Origin: CAYJLW01 sp964370965
GTDB taxonomy: Bacteria > Actinomycetota > Acidimicrobiia > UBA2766
DNA length: 64,000 nt
Assembly: GCA_964370965.1 (NCBI GenBank)
Contig: CAYJLW010000012.1
Location: 15,263 to 79,262 of the forward strand
Direction of reading: 5' to 3'
The notes below the pieces were generated by a model. The model made no database searches. It was not told where the DNA came from and was given only the letters and a program-made list of their open reading frames with translations. A program made the position numbers and the translations under genes. This document shows, in pieces, positions 32,305 through 41,107 of this stretch; the stretch's first letter is position 1, and each line of letters opens with the position of its first letter.

Positions 32305-32949
32305 ATGGCCCGACGGCTCAGCGGCCCAGCCCGCCGATCGCAGATTCTGGAGGCCGCCGAGCGGGCCATCGGCCCCCTCGGCTGGGGCGGGGTCAGGCTC
32401 GAAGACGTCGCCGATGAGGCCGGCGTGGCCAAGAGCCTCATCTTCAAGCACTGGCCGTCCAAGGAAGCTCTCTTCGACGAGCTCCGCATCCGTCTCTACG
32501 AGCGCTACCGCGGTCGCCAGGAGGAGGCGATCCGGGCGGCGCGCACCGATGCCGAGGCGGTGGCGCGGGCCACGGAGGCCGGGGTCTTCTTCTTCGCCGA
32601 GCATCCGCACGCCTGGACCGTCTTCACGCGCCAGGGTGGCGCGAAGATCGACCTCATGCTCGACACGGGCTTCTTCCAGAGGGCCATGGCGTCGCGCCTC
32701 GGCTCCGACACACCGGACGAGGAGCACTCCCGGCTCCTGGCCGGCATCGTCGTGGGGACGCATCTCGGCCTCGTGGGAGCGGCCACGGCGGGTGTGATCG
32801 AGGTGCCGGCGGAGGATCTCGCCCGCTACGACGCCGTCCTCTGCGTGGGCGGGATCGACCGTCTCGCTCGGGCCTACCTCGACCGGGGCGTGCCCGGGGC
32901 GGACGAGGTGTTGGCGGAAGCCGGGGTCACGGGACGCTCGGCGTCCTGA
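32305..32949 (+). CDS. TetR family regulator, first of a tandem pair
   Basis: 214 residues. HTH region about 10-55: SQILEAAERAIGPLGWGGVRLEDVADEAGVAKSLIFKHWPSKEALFDEL. The C-terminal ligand domain is helical. CTGGAGG lies 5-7 nt before the ATG, and a TAGAGT -10 overlaps the ftsK stop (32278-32283). The next gene is a paralogue and overlaps by one base. Ligand and targets are unknown; the P-type ATPase after the pair is a candidate target. Confidence 0.87.
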   Translation: MARRLSGPARRSQILEAAERAIGPLGWGGVRLEDVADEAGVAKSLIFKHWPSKEALFDELRIRLYERYRGRQEEAIRAARTDAEAVARATEAGVFFFAEHPHAWTVFTRQGGAKIDLMLDTGFFQRAMASRLGSDTPDEEHSRLLAGIVVGTHLGLVGAATAGVIEVPAEDLARYDAVLCVGGIDRLARAYLDRGVPGADEVLAEAGVTGRSAS

Positions 32950-33587
32950 TGCCGTCACGGATGACCGCAGCGGCGCGGCGCGAGCAGCTGCTCCGCTCGG
33001 CAACGGCGACCTTCGGTCGCTTGGGCTACGAGAACACCCGCCTGGACGACATCGCCGCCACGGCTCGCGTCGCCAAGAGCCTCCTCTTTCGCTACTGGAC
33101 GTCGAAGGAGGAGCTCTTCGGTGAGCTCCGGGAGCGCTTGCGGTCGGAGAGCCGTGAGGAGGTCGTGGCCGCGGCCCTGCGTCCGGGTGGGGCCGAGGAG
33201 CGCATCGGCGTCATGGTCGACGCCGCCGTCGGGTGGCATCTCGCGAACCCTCACGCGATGGCGGTGCTGCGCCCGGTTCCCGGTCTCGACGGCGATGCCG
33301 ATCCCTTGCTCGCGCACGCCGTGGAAGACGTCGCCGGCCTGGAGGTCGCGCCCGAGGCGGCGCCTCTGGTGGCCGTGGCGGTGGCGGCGATGACGGGGGC
33401 CGTGAACGGGGCCGTGGCCGCGATGCACGAGCACGGGACGAACCCCGTGATCGTGAAGGTGGCGCTCAAGGTCTACCTCTGCGGCGCCCTCGATGCTCTG
33501 TTCGGCCTCGCCGGGTACAGCCTGGACGATCCCCGACTCTTCGACCGGACGTCGGGTGGCGCTTCCCAGCCCCGACACCGGGGTTAG
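32949..33587 (+). CDS. TetR family regulator, second of a tandem pair
   Basis: 212 residues. HTH region about 10-55 with VAKSLLFRYWTSKEELFGELRERL, matching VAKSLIFKHWPSKEALFDELRIRL of the gene before; the pair arose by duplication. Outside the HTH the two have diverged, so they may form a heterodimer or sense different ligands. The ATG shares one base with the previous stop. Its stop codon TAG is also the start of TAGCAT (33585-33590), a possible -10 for the ATPase gene. Confidence 0.87.
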   Translation: MPSRMTAAARREQLLRSATATFGRLGYENTRLDDIAATARVAKSLLFRYWTSKEELFGELRERLRSESREEVVAAALRPGGAEERIGVMVDAAVGWHLANPHAMAVLRPVPGLDGDADPLLAHAVEDVAGLEVAPEAAPLVAVAVAAMTGAVNGAVAAMHEHGTNPVIVKVALKVYLCGALDALFGLAGYSLDDPRLFDRTSGGASQPRHRG

Positions 33588-33606
33588 CATCCCGTCGCAC
33601 CAGACC

Positions 33607-35991
33607 ATGCGCGAGAAGCTCCAGTTCGACATCCCGCTCGTCCTGCCAGAGGTGGCCGACACTGCAGACGCCTGCGTCGGGCGCGTCCTGGAGAGCCTCC
33701 GGGTTGTGCGGGGCGTCCAGGAGGCCCACGTCGAGGGGGGCCGTCTCTGCCTGCACGTGGACACCGACCTCGTGCCCCTGGTCACGATCGAGCGGCTCGT
33801 GCGCGACGCCGGGGCCGAGGTGGGCGAGAGGTACCGCCACGAGCAGCTCTCCGTGCGGGGGATGGACTGCGCGGACTGCGCCTTCAGCATCGAGCACGTC
33901 CTCAGCCGTACGGACGGCGTCGTGTCGGCCTCCGCCGACTACGCCGGGGAGGCGCTCCGGATCGAGTACGACACCGCCGAGACCGACCACGAAACGGTCG
34001 TCCGTCGCGTGGAGGCCATGGGTTACACGGTGGAGGCCCGTCCGCGGCCCGAGACCTGGGTGCGACGCCACAGCGAGGTCCTCCGCTCCGGGGCGGCCGG
34101 TGTCCTCGTCGGGGCCGCCTACCTGTTGGAGGGCTCCGATGCCTTCCCGCGGCCGGTCACGCTGGCCCTGTACGCGGTGGCGTACGCGGCGGGCGGCTTC
34201 GAGGTCGCCCGTCACGGGCTCACCGCCCTGGCGCGGGGGAGCTTCAGCATCGACCTCCTCATGACGCTGGCCGCGTTGGGGGCGGCTGCACTGGGGGAGT
34301 GGGTTGAGGGAGGGATCCTGCTGTTCCTCTTCGGCCTCGGCCACGCCCTGGAGGACATGGCGATGGATCGGGCCCGCGGGGCGGTGGCCGCCCTCGGCAC
34401 GCTCACCCCCAGGACGGCCCGCGTGCGCCGTGACGGCACCGAGGACGACGTCGCCGTGGAGTCGCTGCGGCGCGGCGACGTCGTCGTCGTCCGCCCCGGC
34501 GAGCGCGTCTGCGCGGACGGGGCGGTCGTGTCGGGCGCCTCCGCCGTCGACCAGAGCCCGATCACCGGGGAGAGCATGCCGGTGGAGACGTCGCCCGGTG
34601 CAGAGGTCTTCGCCGGTACCGTCAACGGCGAGGGCACATTGGAGGTCCGGGTCACGCGGCTCTCGTCGGAGAGCATGATCTCCCGTGTCGTCGAGCTCGT
34701 GGCGGCCGCACAGACGCAGAAACCGCGCACGCAGCAGTTCGTGGAGCGCTTCTCCCGGGTCTACGTGCCCGTGGTGATCGCCGGAGTCGTGGCCGTCTGT
34801 GTGGTGCCCCCTGTCGCCGGTTGGCTGGGCTGGAAGGCGGCGTTCCTGCGGGGCATGAGCGTGCTCGTGTCGGCGTCCCCGTGTGCCCTCGCCATCGCCA
34901 CGCCGGCGGCCACGCTGTCCGCGATCGCCCGGGCGGCGCGCCGGGGCGTGCTCGTGAAGGGCGGTGTCCACCTGGAGAACCTGGGCCGCCTCGACGCCGT
35001 CGCCTTCGACAAGACCGGCACGCTCACGGAGGGCCGCCCCCGGGTGGTGGACGTCGTCCCGGGTCCGGGGGTGAAGGAGGCGGAGGTCCTGCGGGTGGCG
35101 GCAGCCGTCGAGGCCCGCTCCACGCACCCCCTCGCCCGCGCTGTCGTCGCCCACGCCGGGGCGACGGGCACCGCCGTGGTCGCGGCCGAGGAGGTGGTGG
35201 CGGTCACCGGCCGGGGAGTGACCGCCCGCCTGGGCGGTGAACGCGTCTGGTTGGGCAGCGCCTCGTTGTTCGAGGAGCAGGGACTGGTCGTGCCCGCCGG
35301 TGTGGCCCGGCGGATGGCGGCGCTCGAGGAGGACGGACGTACGACGATGCTCGTTCAGGTCGGCGGGCGCTTCGTCGGGGGGCTGGCGGTGGCCGACGAG
35401 GTGCGGGGCGCGACCCCCGGCGCTCTCAGAGCTCTCCGCCATCAGGGCGTGCGGCGTCTCGTCATGCTCACGGGCGACAACGAGCGTGTGGCGGCCGCTG
35501 TCGCCCGCCGTTGCGGGGTCGAGGAGTACCGGGCGGGCCTCCTCCCCGAGGACAAGGTGGCTGTCCTGCGGAGCCTGCTCGACGAGGGCCTCAGGGTCGG
35601 GATGGTCGGAGACGGGACGAACGACGCTCCCGCCCTGGCCGCCGCCACGGTCGGGATCGCGATGGGCGCGTCCGGGACCGACGTGGCCCTGGAAACCGCG
35701 GACGTGGCGCTCATGTCCGACGACGTCTCCGCCGTGCCCTTCGCTGTCTCCGTCGGAAGGCGTACGAGAGCGGTTGTGCGTGTCAACCTGGCGATCGCCC
35801 TAGGGGTCGTGGCCGTTCTCGTCCCGCTCGCGATCCTCGGGACGGTGGGCATCAGCCTCTCCATCGTCTTCCACGAGGGCAGCACCCTGTTGGTCGTGGG
35901 CAACGGGCTCACGCTCCTGCGCCGGCCGCGGGGGGCGGGGACCCTCCGCCGGCCCGCACCCGCCGGCGCCGCGTGCCCGTCGGGCAGGTAG
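33607..35991 (+). CDS. P1B-type heavy-metal-exporting ATPase (SPC type)
   Basis: 794 residues. An N-terminal region with a metal-binding HMA domain (about 75-145; GMDCADC with Cys88 and Cys91) precedes the pump. Pump motifs: TGES in the A domain (near 320), the in-membrane metal motif SPC (424-426), DKTGT with phosphorylated Asp468, STHPLA in the N domain, and GDGTNDAPAL. SPC in place of CPC, with the late HEGSTLLVVGNGLTLL helix, is typical of P1B-4 pumps for cobalt, zinc or iron; most of those lack a CxxC domain, so the specificity is uncertain. Start at ATG 33607. Probably controlled by one of the TetR genes upstream. Confidence 0.9.
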   Translation: MREKLQFDIPLVLPEVADTADACVGRVLESLRVVRGVQEAHVEGGRLCLHVDTDLVPLVTIERLVRDAGAEVGERYRHEQLSVRGMDCADCAFSIEHVLSRTDGVVSASADYAGEALRIEYDTAETDHETVVRRVEAMGYTVEARPRPETWVRRHSEVLRSGAAGVLVGAAYLLEGSDAFPRPVTLALYAVAYAAGGFEVARHGLTALARGSFSIDLLMTLAALGAAALGEWVEGGILLFLFGLGHALEDMAMDRARGAVAALGTLTPRTARVRRDGTEDDVAVESLRRGDVVVVRPGERVCADGAVVSGASAVDQSPITGESMPVETSPGAEVFAGTVNGEGTLEVRVTRLSSESMISRVVELVAAAQTQKPRTQQFVERFSRVYVPVVIAGVVAVCVVPPVAGWLGWKAAFLRGMSVLVSASPCALAIATPAATLSAIARAARRGVLVKGGVHLENLGRLDAVAFDKTGTLTEGRPRVVDVVPGPGVKEAEVLRVAAAVEARSTHPLARAVVAHAGATGTAVVAAEEVVAVTGRGVTARLGGERVWLGSASLFEEQGLVVPAGVARRMAALEEDGRTTMLVQVGGRFVGGLAVADEVRGATPGALRALRHQGVRRLVMLTGDNERVAAAVARRCGVEEYRAGLLPEDKVAVLRSLLDEGLRVGMVGDGTNDAPALAAATVGIAMGASGTDVALETADVALMSDDVSAVPFAVSVGRRTRAVVRVNLAIALGVVAVLVPLAILGTVGISLSIVFHEGSTLLVVGNGLTLLRRPRGAGTLRRPAPAGAACPSGR

Positions 35992-36068
35992 CGGACCCTG
36001 GGGCGCGCAACGCTCGCCCTTGACGCGCTGCGCGCCCGGAAGGGGGCGAGAGGACCGAGTTCCGGCTG

Positions 36069-37820
36069 TCAGTTGGCGGCGTCCTGCGCCGCGACCTCGG
36101 AGAAGGCGAGGGAGTGCACGGGGTCGACGGTGACGTCGAAGGCGAAGACGGCGCCGCCTCCCGGGGCGTTTTCGACGTGGATGTGGCCCCCGTGGGCCTC
36201 CACGATCCCCTTGCAGATGGAGAGGCCGAGGCCGGTGCCGACGTTGGTCTCGTCATAGGTCTGGAAGGCCTCGAAGACGCTCTCCAGGCGCTCCGGGGGG
36301 ACGCCGGGTCCGTGGTCCCGCACGCGCACGTGCAGGCTCTCTCCTCTCACCACCACGCCGAGGTCGATCTCGCTGTCGGCGGGGGCGAACTTCGCCGCGT
36401 TCTCGAGGAGGTTGCGCAGCACCTGGGCGAGGCGGTCCGGGTCGGCGAGGAAGGGAGCCGAAGCATCCCCGTCAATCGACGTGACGAGGTTCTGTCCCCG
36501 ACGGATGAGGACGAACGCCTCCTCGACGTCGGAGACGACGGACCCCGCGGTCGTCTCCCGCCTCCGGAGCTCGAACGCCCCCCTCTCCATGGCGTTCTGG
36601 TCCCGCACGTCCTCGATGAGCCCCCGCAGGCGGGCCGAGCCCCGGAGGATGCTCTGGGCCAGGTCGATGCGCATCTCGTCGTCGAGGGTGTCGTAGTTGA
36701 GCACCAGGGTCTGGGCGAATCCGCTCACGACCGTGAGCGGGGTGCGCATCTCGTGGTTCACCATCTGGGAGAAGCGTTCGCGCACCTCGGTGCGGCGGCG
36801 GTACTCCTCCAGCTCGGATGCCGTGGCCAGGACACGGCCGGCCAACTCCTCGTTCTGGTGGGCGAGCTCGCCCATCAGGGAGTCGCGCTGCGTGCGGGTG
36901 CGGGAGAGCTCGGCCCCGAGGCCTGACGCGAGACGTCCGGCGGCGACTGCCAGCCACAGGAACCCGAGGGCGAGGATCCATCCGGGGGTCTCCGGGACGA
37001 AGGCGGCGAGGAGGACGACGGGGGAGAGCAGGAGGATGACGGTGACGTACGTGGCGAGCACCCTCACGCGGCCGGTGAGGGGCCGGGGGGCGCGCAGGGG
37101 CATGCGGGTGGCGACGATGACGAGGGCGGCGCCCAGGGCGCCCAGGACGAACCAGACGCGCCCCTCGACGCCGGTGGCGAGGGCGACGAGGTCCCGGCTC
37201 ACGAGTGTGAGTCCGGAGATGACCAGGAGGAGTCTGTAGCCGACGAGGCGGCCGCTCACGAGGACGAGGACGACGACGCCCACAGAGATGCACACGTCCG
37301 CCACGACGCGGAAGATGGCCAGGACCCGCGTGCCCGAGCTCGCGTGCGTCAGGGCCGGGAGGACGAAGGCCGTGGCCAGTGTGGCGTAGGCGACGGTCAC
37401 GACCAGGGCGTCACCGAGGTGGCGGGGCCGGTGCCGGACGCGTTCGGCCACCAGGGCGCACCAGCAGACGGCCGTAGGGACAAGGGCGGCCGACGAGAGG
37501 ACGAGAGGCAGGGTGGCGTGGCGGGCGAGGACGTCCGCGAGGTCCCCGGTCCCGCGGGCGACGAGGAACGAAGCGACGTCTCCAGCGGCGACCAACGCCC
37601 AGGCGAGCCCCATGGCGCGCCAGATCCAGCGCCTCTTGCGGGTATGGCTGCTCTTGCGGTCGGCGAGGACGGCGGCGACGCAGGCCAGCAGCGCTGCCCA
37701 CGCACGCCCCACGAGGACGCCCCCCTCCCCACCGAGGAGCGCGAACGGGAGCGCGGCGAGACCCACGAGGGCGCCGAGACCCAGGGCAGCGGGGGTGCGG
37801 AGGCCGCGTTCGGTGTCCAT
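36069..37820 (-). CDS. Membrane-bound sensor histidine kinase (orphan)
   Basis: 583 residues. About eight hydrophobic helices fill residues 8-295, a sensor with no named domain. A short coiled coil (295-340) leads to HisKA with the H-box FSQMVNHEMRTPLTVVSGFAQ (phospho-His about 355) and a HATPase domain with NLLENAAKF (N box), DHGPGVP (G1) and GTGLGLSICKGIVEAHGG (G2). Everything needed for autophosphorylation is present. No response regulator lies next to it. The ATG 37820 was chosen because AGGAGGAC precedes it; the frame further upstream runs into the next gene's region and looks non-coding. Confidence 0.88.
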   Translation of the reverse strand: MDTERGLRTPAALGLGALVGLAALPFALLGGEGGVLVGRAWAALLACVAAVLADRKSSHTRKRRWIWRAMGLAWALVAAGDVASFLVARGTGDLADVLARHATLPLVLSSAALVPTAVCWCALVAERVRHRPRHLGDALVVTVAYATLATAFVLPALTHASSGTRVLAIFRVVADVCISVGVVVLVLVSGRLVGYRLLLVISGLTLVSRDLVALATGVEGRVWFVLGALGAALVIVATRMPLRAPRPLTGRVRVLATYVTVILLLSPVVLLAAFVPETPGWILALGFLWLAVAAGRLASGLGAELSRTRTQRDSLMGELAHQNEELAGRVLATASELEEYRRRTEVRERFSQMVNHEMRTPLTVVSGFAQTLVLNYDTLDDEMRIDLAQSILRGSARLRGLIEDVRDQNAMERGAFELRRRETTAGSVVSDVEEAFVLIRRGQNLVTSIDGDASAPFLADPDRLAQVLRNLLENAAKFAPADSEIDLGVVVRGESLHVRVRDHGPGVPPERLESVFEAFQTYDETNVGTGLGLSICKGIVEAHGGHIHVENAPGGGAVFAFDVTVDPVHSLAFSEVAAQDAAN

Positions 37821-37991
37821 GTCCTCCTGCGCTGATCGGCACCGAGGGGCGTCAGTTGAGGGGTGGAGCGGGGTCGCCCCTCTGTGCGCTGAGCGTTCCG
37901 CAGGCTTAACACACCTCGAACGTGCGTCGAAGAACGGCCGAACCTGGTGTCCCGATGATGTCCCCTGTAAGCGCACCACACAGGAGGGAAC

Positions 37992-38507
37992 ATGAAGTTC
38001 AAGCGCATCCTTGCCACCGTCACGGTCGGCGCCGCGCTCATGGGCGCCATGGTCGTCACCGGCAGCCCGGCGTCGGCGCGGCGCGCCCGCTGCCGGCTGG
38101 AGCAGTGGCCGGCGAACGTCCAGGGCGACCCCATGAACACGGCCGGAGCGCCGGCCGCTGCGTACCTCACGCACAATGGCAACGGGTGGGCGCTGCGGGT
38201 GACGCACCCCGGGGCCGACAAGATCGTGGTCACGGGCGAGATCATCGCCAGTGGCCGGATCTACGGCGTCGCCCGGGCCACGGAAGCTCGTGACAACGTG
38301 AAGGTCACGCGTCGGGGCAAGCGGATCAACTTCCGCCTCTTCAACTACGGCCGGATCGACGGGATCAACTTCCGGACCCGCTGCTCGGAGAAGATCGCCG
38401 TGCGGCTATTCCTGAACGGCGCCCCGATGCCCGCCGACCAGGTGTACATCGGTGCCGACCAACACCACCCGGCCAGTGTGCCGTTCGACGTCGTGCGAGG
38501 CACCTGA
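37992..38507 (+). CDS. Small secreted protein of unknown function
   Basis: 171 residues with a clear signal peptide (MKFKRILATVTVGAALMGAM, cut after ASA near 30). The mature part is about 140 residues, beta-rich, with two Cys (ARCRLEQWP, RTRCSEKIAV) that could form one disulfide. No family recognised. AGGAGGGAAC lies just before the ATG, one of the best ribosome binding sites here, suggesting high expression. It is transcribed away from the kinase gene; the 171-bp gap between them probably holds both promoters, though I see no clear boxes. Poor-quality sequence follows the gene. Confidence 0.75.
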   Translation: MKFKRILATVTVGAALMGAMVVTGSPASARRARCRLEQWPANVQGDPMNTAGAPAAAYLTHNGNGWALRVTHPGADKIVVTGEIIASGRIYGVARATEARDNVKVTRRGKRINFRLFNYGRIDGINFRTRCSEKIAVRLFLNGAPMPADQVYIGADQHHPASVPFDVVRGT

Positions 38508-38534
38508 GGGATCCAAGTCCGCTCCCAGCGCCCA

Positions 38535-38715
38535 GGACCGGGGCCCCCCCCGCCGCGGGGGGCCCCGGGCCGCGGGGGGGGGGTGGGGTTTGGGGGGGGG
38601 GGGGGGTGGCGAATCGCCCGAACAGGCNNNNNNNNNNGCGCCCCCTTGTGGCTCCCACCCCGCCCCCCCCGCCCCCGCCCGGGCCCCCCCCCCCCGGGGG
38701 GGGCCCCGGTCCCGC
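38535..38715. other. Low-complexity G/C runs around a 10-N gap
   Basis: Long G and C homopolymers flank Ns at 38628-38637, as at 13.8 kb. No gene can be supported between 38508 and 38785. The bases are probably assembly artefacts. Confidence 0.8.
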
Positions 38716-38785
38716 GTCGGTCGTATGCGTTTTGGGGGCATGGTCGGAGTCCCTTCCTGCTTCAGGTTCGGCGTGCCTGGGGCGA

Positions 38786-38791
38786 TAGAGT
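38786..38791 (+). promoter_or_regulatory. -10 element (TAGAGT) for a leaderless moaX-moaC transcript
   Basis: TAGAGT ends 6 nt before the ATG at 38798, and no Shine-Dalgarno sequence is present. The region just upstream is poor sequence, so the -35 cannot be judged. Confidence 0.4.
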
Positions 38792-38797
38792 CGCGGG

Positions 38798-39496
38798 ATG
38801 CAGATCGAGGTGTTGCTCTTCGCCGGAGCCGCCGACGCCGCGGGCACGCGCCGCCTCAGCAGGGACCTTCCCGAGGGCTCCTCCGTGGGCGACCTCGCCG
38901 CCGTTCTCGCCGAGCACGCGGGACTGGCCGGCTACCTGGACTCCGCGGCGTGGGCCGTGAACGAGGAGTACGCCAAGGCCGACGCCGCACTCGCCGACGG
39001 TGACGTCGTGGCCCTGATTCCCCCCGTGAGCGGGGGCGCGGGACACCTCACCACCGCTCCCATCGATGCCGGGGACCTCCTTGGCGCCGTCGCGGACGGA
39101 GACCACGGGGGCACCACCCTCTTCCTCGGAACGGTCCGCGGGCACACCGACGGTGCTGTCACGGTGTCCATCGACTACGAGGCGTACGGGCCCATGGCGG
39201 ACAAGGAGATCGGCAACGTCCTCGCCGAGGCCGCCGCCCGCTGGCCCGACGCGCGCCTCGCAGTCGCCCACCGGCTCGGCCGCCTCGACGTCGGCGAGGT
39301 GAGCGTGGCCGTGGCCGCCTCGGCGCCGCACCGCAAGGAGGCCTTCGCGGCGTCGCGTTTCGTCATCGACGGCATCAAGGCCACCGTGCCGATCTGGAAG
39401 AAGGAGTACGCCCCCGACGGCAGCGGCGAGTGGGTGCACTGCGCCCACGACGACAACCACCACGCGGGGCACGTCCACGAGGAGGCGACCCCCTGA
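38798..39496 (+). CDS. moaX: MoaX: fused MoaD-MoaE molybdopterin synthase
   Basis: 232 residues. Residues 1-80 are MoaD (ubiquitin-like sulfur carrier) ending in IPPVSGG, with the Gly79-Gly80 pair. Residues about 83-232 are MoaE, the catalytic subunit: LFLGTVRGHT, YEAYGPMADKEIG, HRLGRLDVGEVSVAVAASAPHRKEAF and KATVPIWKKE. Free MoaD needs its Gly-Gly at the C-terminus to carry thiocarboxylate. In the Mycobacterium tuberculosis fusion MoaX the chain is cut after this Gly pair; the same is expected here. It converts cyclic pyranopterin monophosphate to molybdopterin. The His-rich C-terminus (HCAHDDNHHAGHVH) is unusual and could bind metal. moaC overlaps its stop. Confidence 0.93.
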   Translation: MQIEVLLFAGAADAAGTRRLSRDLPEGSSVGDLAAVLAEHAGLAGYLDSAAWAVNEEYAKADAALADGDVVALIPPVSGGAGHLTTAPIDAGDLLGAVADGDHGGTTLFLGTVRGHTDGAVTVSIDYEAYGPMADKEIGNVLAEAAARWPDARLAVAHRLGRLDVGEVSVAVAASAPHRKEAFAASRFVIDGIKATVPIWKKEYAPDGSGEWVHCAHDDNHHAGHVHEEATP

Positions 39497-39978
39497 GCCG
39501 CGAGCTCTCCCACCTCGACGAATCCGGGGCCGCCCGTATGGTCGACGTCGCCGCCAAGGCCGAGACGCACCGCCGGGCCGTCGCCCGGGGTCGCGTCCTC
39601 ATGGCGGCCGAGACCCTCGCCCTCATCACCGCCGGCGAGGTGCCCAAAGGCGACGTCCTCGCCGCCGCCCGCATCGCCGGGATCGTCGCCGCCAAGGAGA
39701 CCGGCCGTCTCATCCCGCTCTGCCACCCCCTCCCGCTCACGTCGGTCGCCGTCGACGTCGTCGCGGACCCGACGGGTCCCGCCCTCGACATCGAGGCGGC
39801 AGCCGAGACGGTCGGGCGCACGGGCGTCGAGATGGAGGCCCTCACCGCCGTGAGCGTGGCGGCGCTCACCGTCTACGACATGTGCAAGGCCGCCGACCGC
39901 GGGATGCGCATCACGGACATCCGCCTCGTCGAGAAGTCCGGGGGCCGCAGCGGTCATTGGAGTACCGCCGAGGCCTGA
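39493..39978 (+). CDS. moaC: Cyclic pyranopterin monophosphate synthase MoaC, probable CTG start
   Basis: 161 residues from CTG 39493, the same length as E. coli MoaC. It acts after MoaA in molybdenum cofactor synthesis. Motifs: LSHLDESGAARMVDVAAKAETHR at the start, IPLCHPLPL near 75, and GVEMEALTAVSVAALTVYDMCKA near 110-130, with the catalytic Lys pair late (DIRLVEKSGG). The first conserved residues lie upstream of the first ordinary start (ATG 39538). The frame meets the moaX stop as CTGA, like the GTGA overlaps elsewhere, so CTG is the likely start. An assembly error turning GTG into CTG would explain it too. Confidence 0.88.
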   Translation: MSRELSHLDESGAARMVDVAAKAETHRRAVARGRVLMAAETLALITAGEVPKGDVLAAARIAGIVAAKETGRLIPLCHPLPLTSVAVDVVADPTGPALDIEAAAETVGRTGVEMEALTAVSVAALTVYDMCKAADRGMRITDIRLVEKSGGRSGHWSTAEA

Positions 39979-40123
39979 CCGCCGTCACATTGCCTCGCGC
40001 CTGGCGGCGCTCCGCATGCCGGGGCCCCGGTCGTCGGAGCCGCCGCCGCTCGTGCCGCCTGGCAAGCGAGGTGACGGGGTTCGGCTCCGGTCGCGGGCCG
40101 TCCGGAACCGGAGGGGCCGCTGC
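39979..40123. other. Convergent spacer between moaC and the PLP enzyme gene
   Basis: The 145-bp gap contains an imperfect long inverted repeat (CGTCAC...CCTCGC near 39985-40000 against GCGAGGTGACGG near 40067-40078) enclosing further GC-rich pairs. It could be a two-way terminator for the convergent transcripts. Confidence 0.35.
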
Positions 40124-41107
40124 TCACCAGCCGCGGAGATCCACGTCCCAGACGTCCACCACCTCGCCGCCGGACACGACGTGCATGCGGTCGTGGTAGG
40201 CGACCGTAGGATCGACGTGCGCGGGCCAGAGCGACACCCGTTCCCCGACCCGCACCGGTGCGTCCGGGGCGAACGTGGTGTGCTCGTCAGAGACGATCCA
40301 GACGCCGGCGCCGTCGATCACGGGGTTGCCGTGATCCATGCCCAAGGCCTTGAGTCCGCAGTCGGCCACGGCGTAGCCGGCGCTCACGGAGATCACGGTC
40401 GCCTCCAGACGGAGAGCCTGGCGGAAGGGCGTCCCCATGGCGGCGAAGGCCGTGTCCATCAGGGCGTAGGAGCCCGCCTGGATCTCGGTGGCCCACGGGT
40501 TCATGTCGAAAGTCACCGTCGCCCCCGCCGAGATCACGTCACCGCCCACGTCGGCCTGGGCGCCGAGGAGGAGCATCATGGCGTCCTCCGTGAGGCGCGC
40601 CCTCTCCGGGCGATCCGCGACGACCGTGACGTGGCCTTCGTAGCCCATCACGCCCCGGACGTCGAGACCCCGGCCACGGGCGTATTCCGCCAGGCGACCG
40701 GCGTCCCCCGGAGCGCAACCGCAGCGGGGCAGGCCCACGTTCACGTCCACGAGCACCTCGCGGACCCCGCCGGCGACGGCGGCGGCGACGGTCTCGGCGG
40801 AGTCCACGGCGACGGTCACGCGGGCGTCGAGAGCCCCGAGGCGGCGGGCGTCGAGCACCTCGTTGGCGAGCAGGAGGTCGTCGCCGAGGCCGGCGGCGGC
40901 GAGACCTTCCATCTCGCGGATCGTGGCGCACGTGAAGGCGGTGTGGCCGAGGTCGGCCTGGCGGCGGGCGAGGGCGGTGCACTTGTGCGCCTTCACGTGC
41001 GGGCGGAGGCGGTGACCGGGGAGGACGGCCGCCATCGAGGACAGATTGCGGTCCAGGGTGTCGGCATCGACGACCAGCGCAGGTGTGGGAAGCTCCGGGA
41101 TCCTCAC
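40124..41107 (-). CDS. Fold-type III PLP enzyme, D-threonine aldolase / D-serine dehydratase-like
   Basis: 327 residues. The N-terminal alanine-racemase-like barrel has LPTPALVVDADTLDRN and RPHVKAHKC, with the PLP lysine at about 39. The C-terminal beta domain is of the D-Ser dehydratase-like type, ending with SLWPAHVDPTVAYHDRMHVV, where the His and Asp could form the metal site. Members cleave D-threonine and other D-3-hydroxyamino acids or dehydrate D-serine; which one applies here cannot be read from sequence. The GTG start overlaps the ion-channel stop (GTGA), so it is the last gene of a minus-strand set with the channel and ALDH. Confidence 0.85.
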   Translation of the reverse strand: MRIPELPTPALVVDADTLDRNLSSMAAVLPGHRLRPHVKAHKCTALARRQADLGHTAFTCATIREMEGLAAAGLGDDLLLANEVLDARRLGALDARVTVAVDSAETVAAAVAGGVREVLVDVNVGLPRCGCAPGDAGRLAEYARGRGLDVRGVMGYEGHVTVVADRPERARLTEDAMMLLLGAQADVGGDVISAGATVTFDMNPWATEIQAGSYALMDTAFAAMGTPFRQALRLEATVISVSAGYAVADCGLKALGMDHGNPVIDGAGVWIVSDEHTTFAPDAPVRVGERVSLWPAHVDPTVAYHDRMHVVSGGEVVDVWDVDLRGW

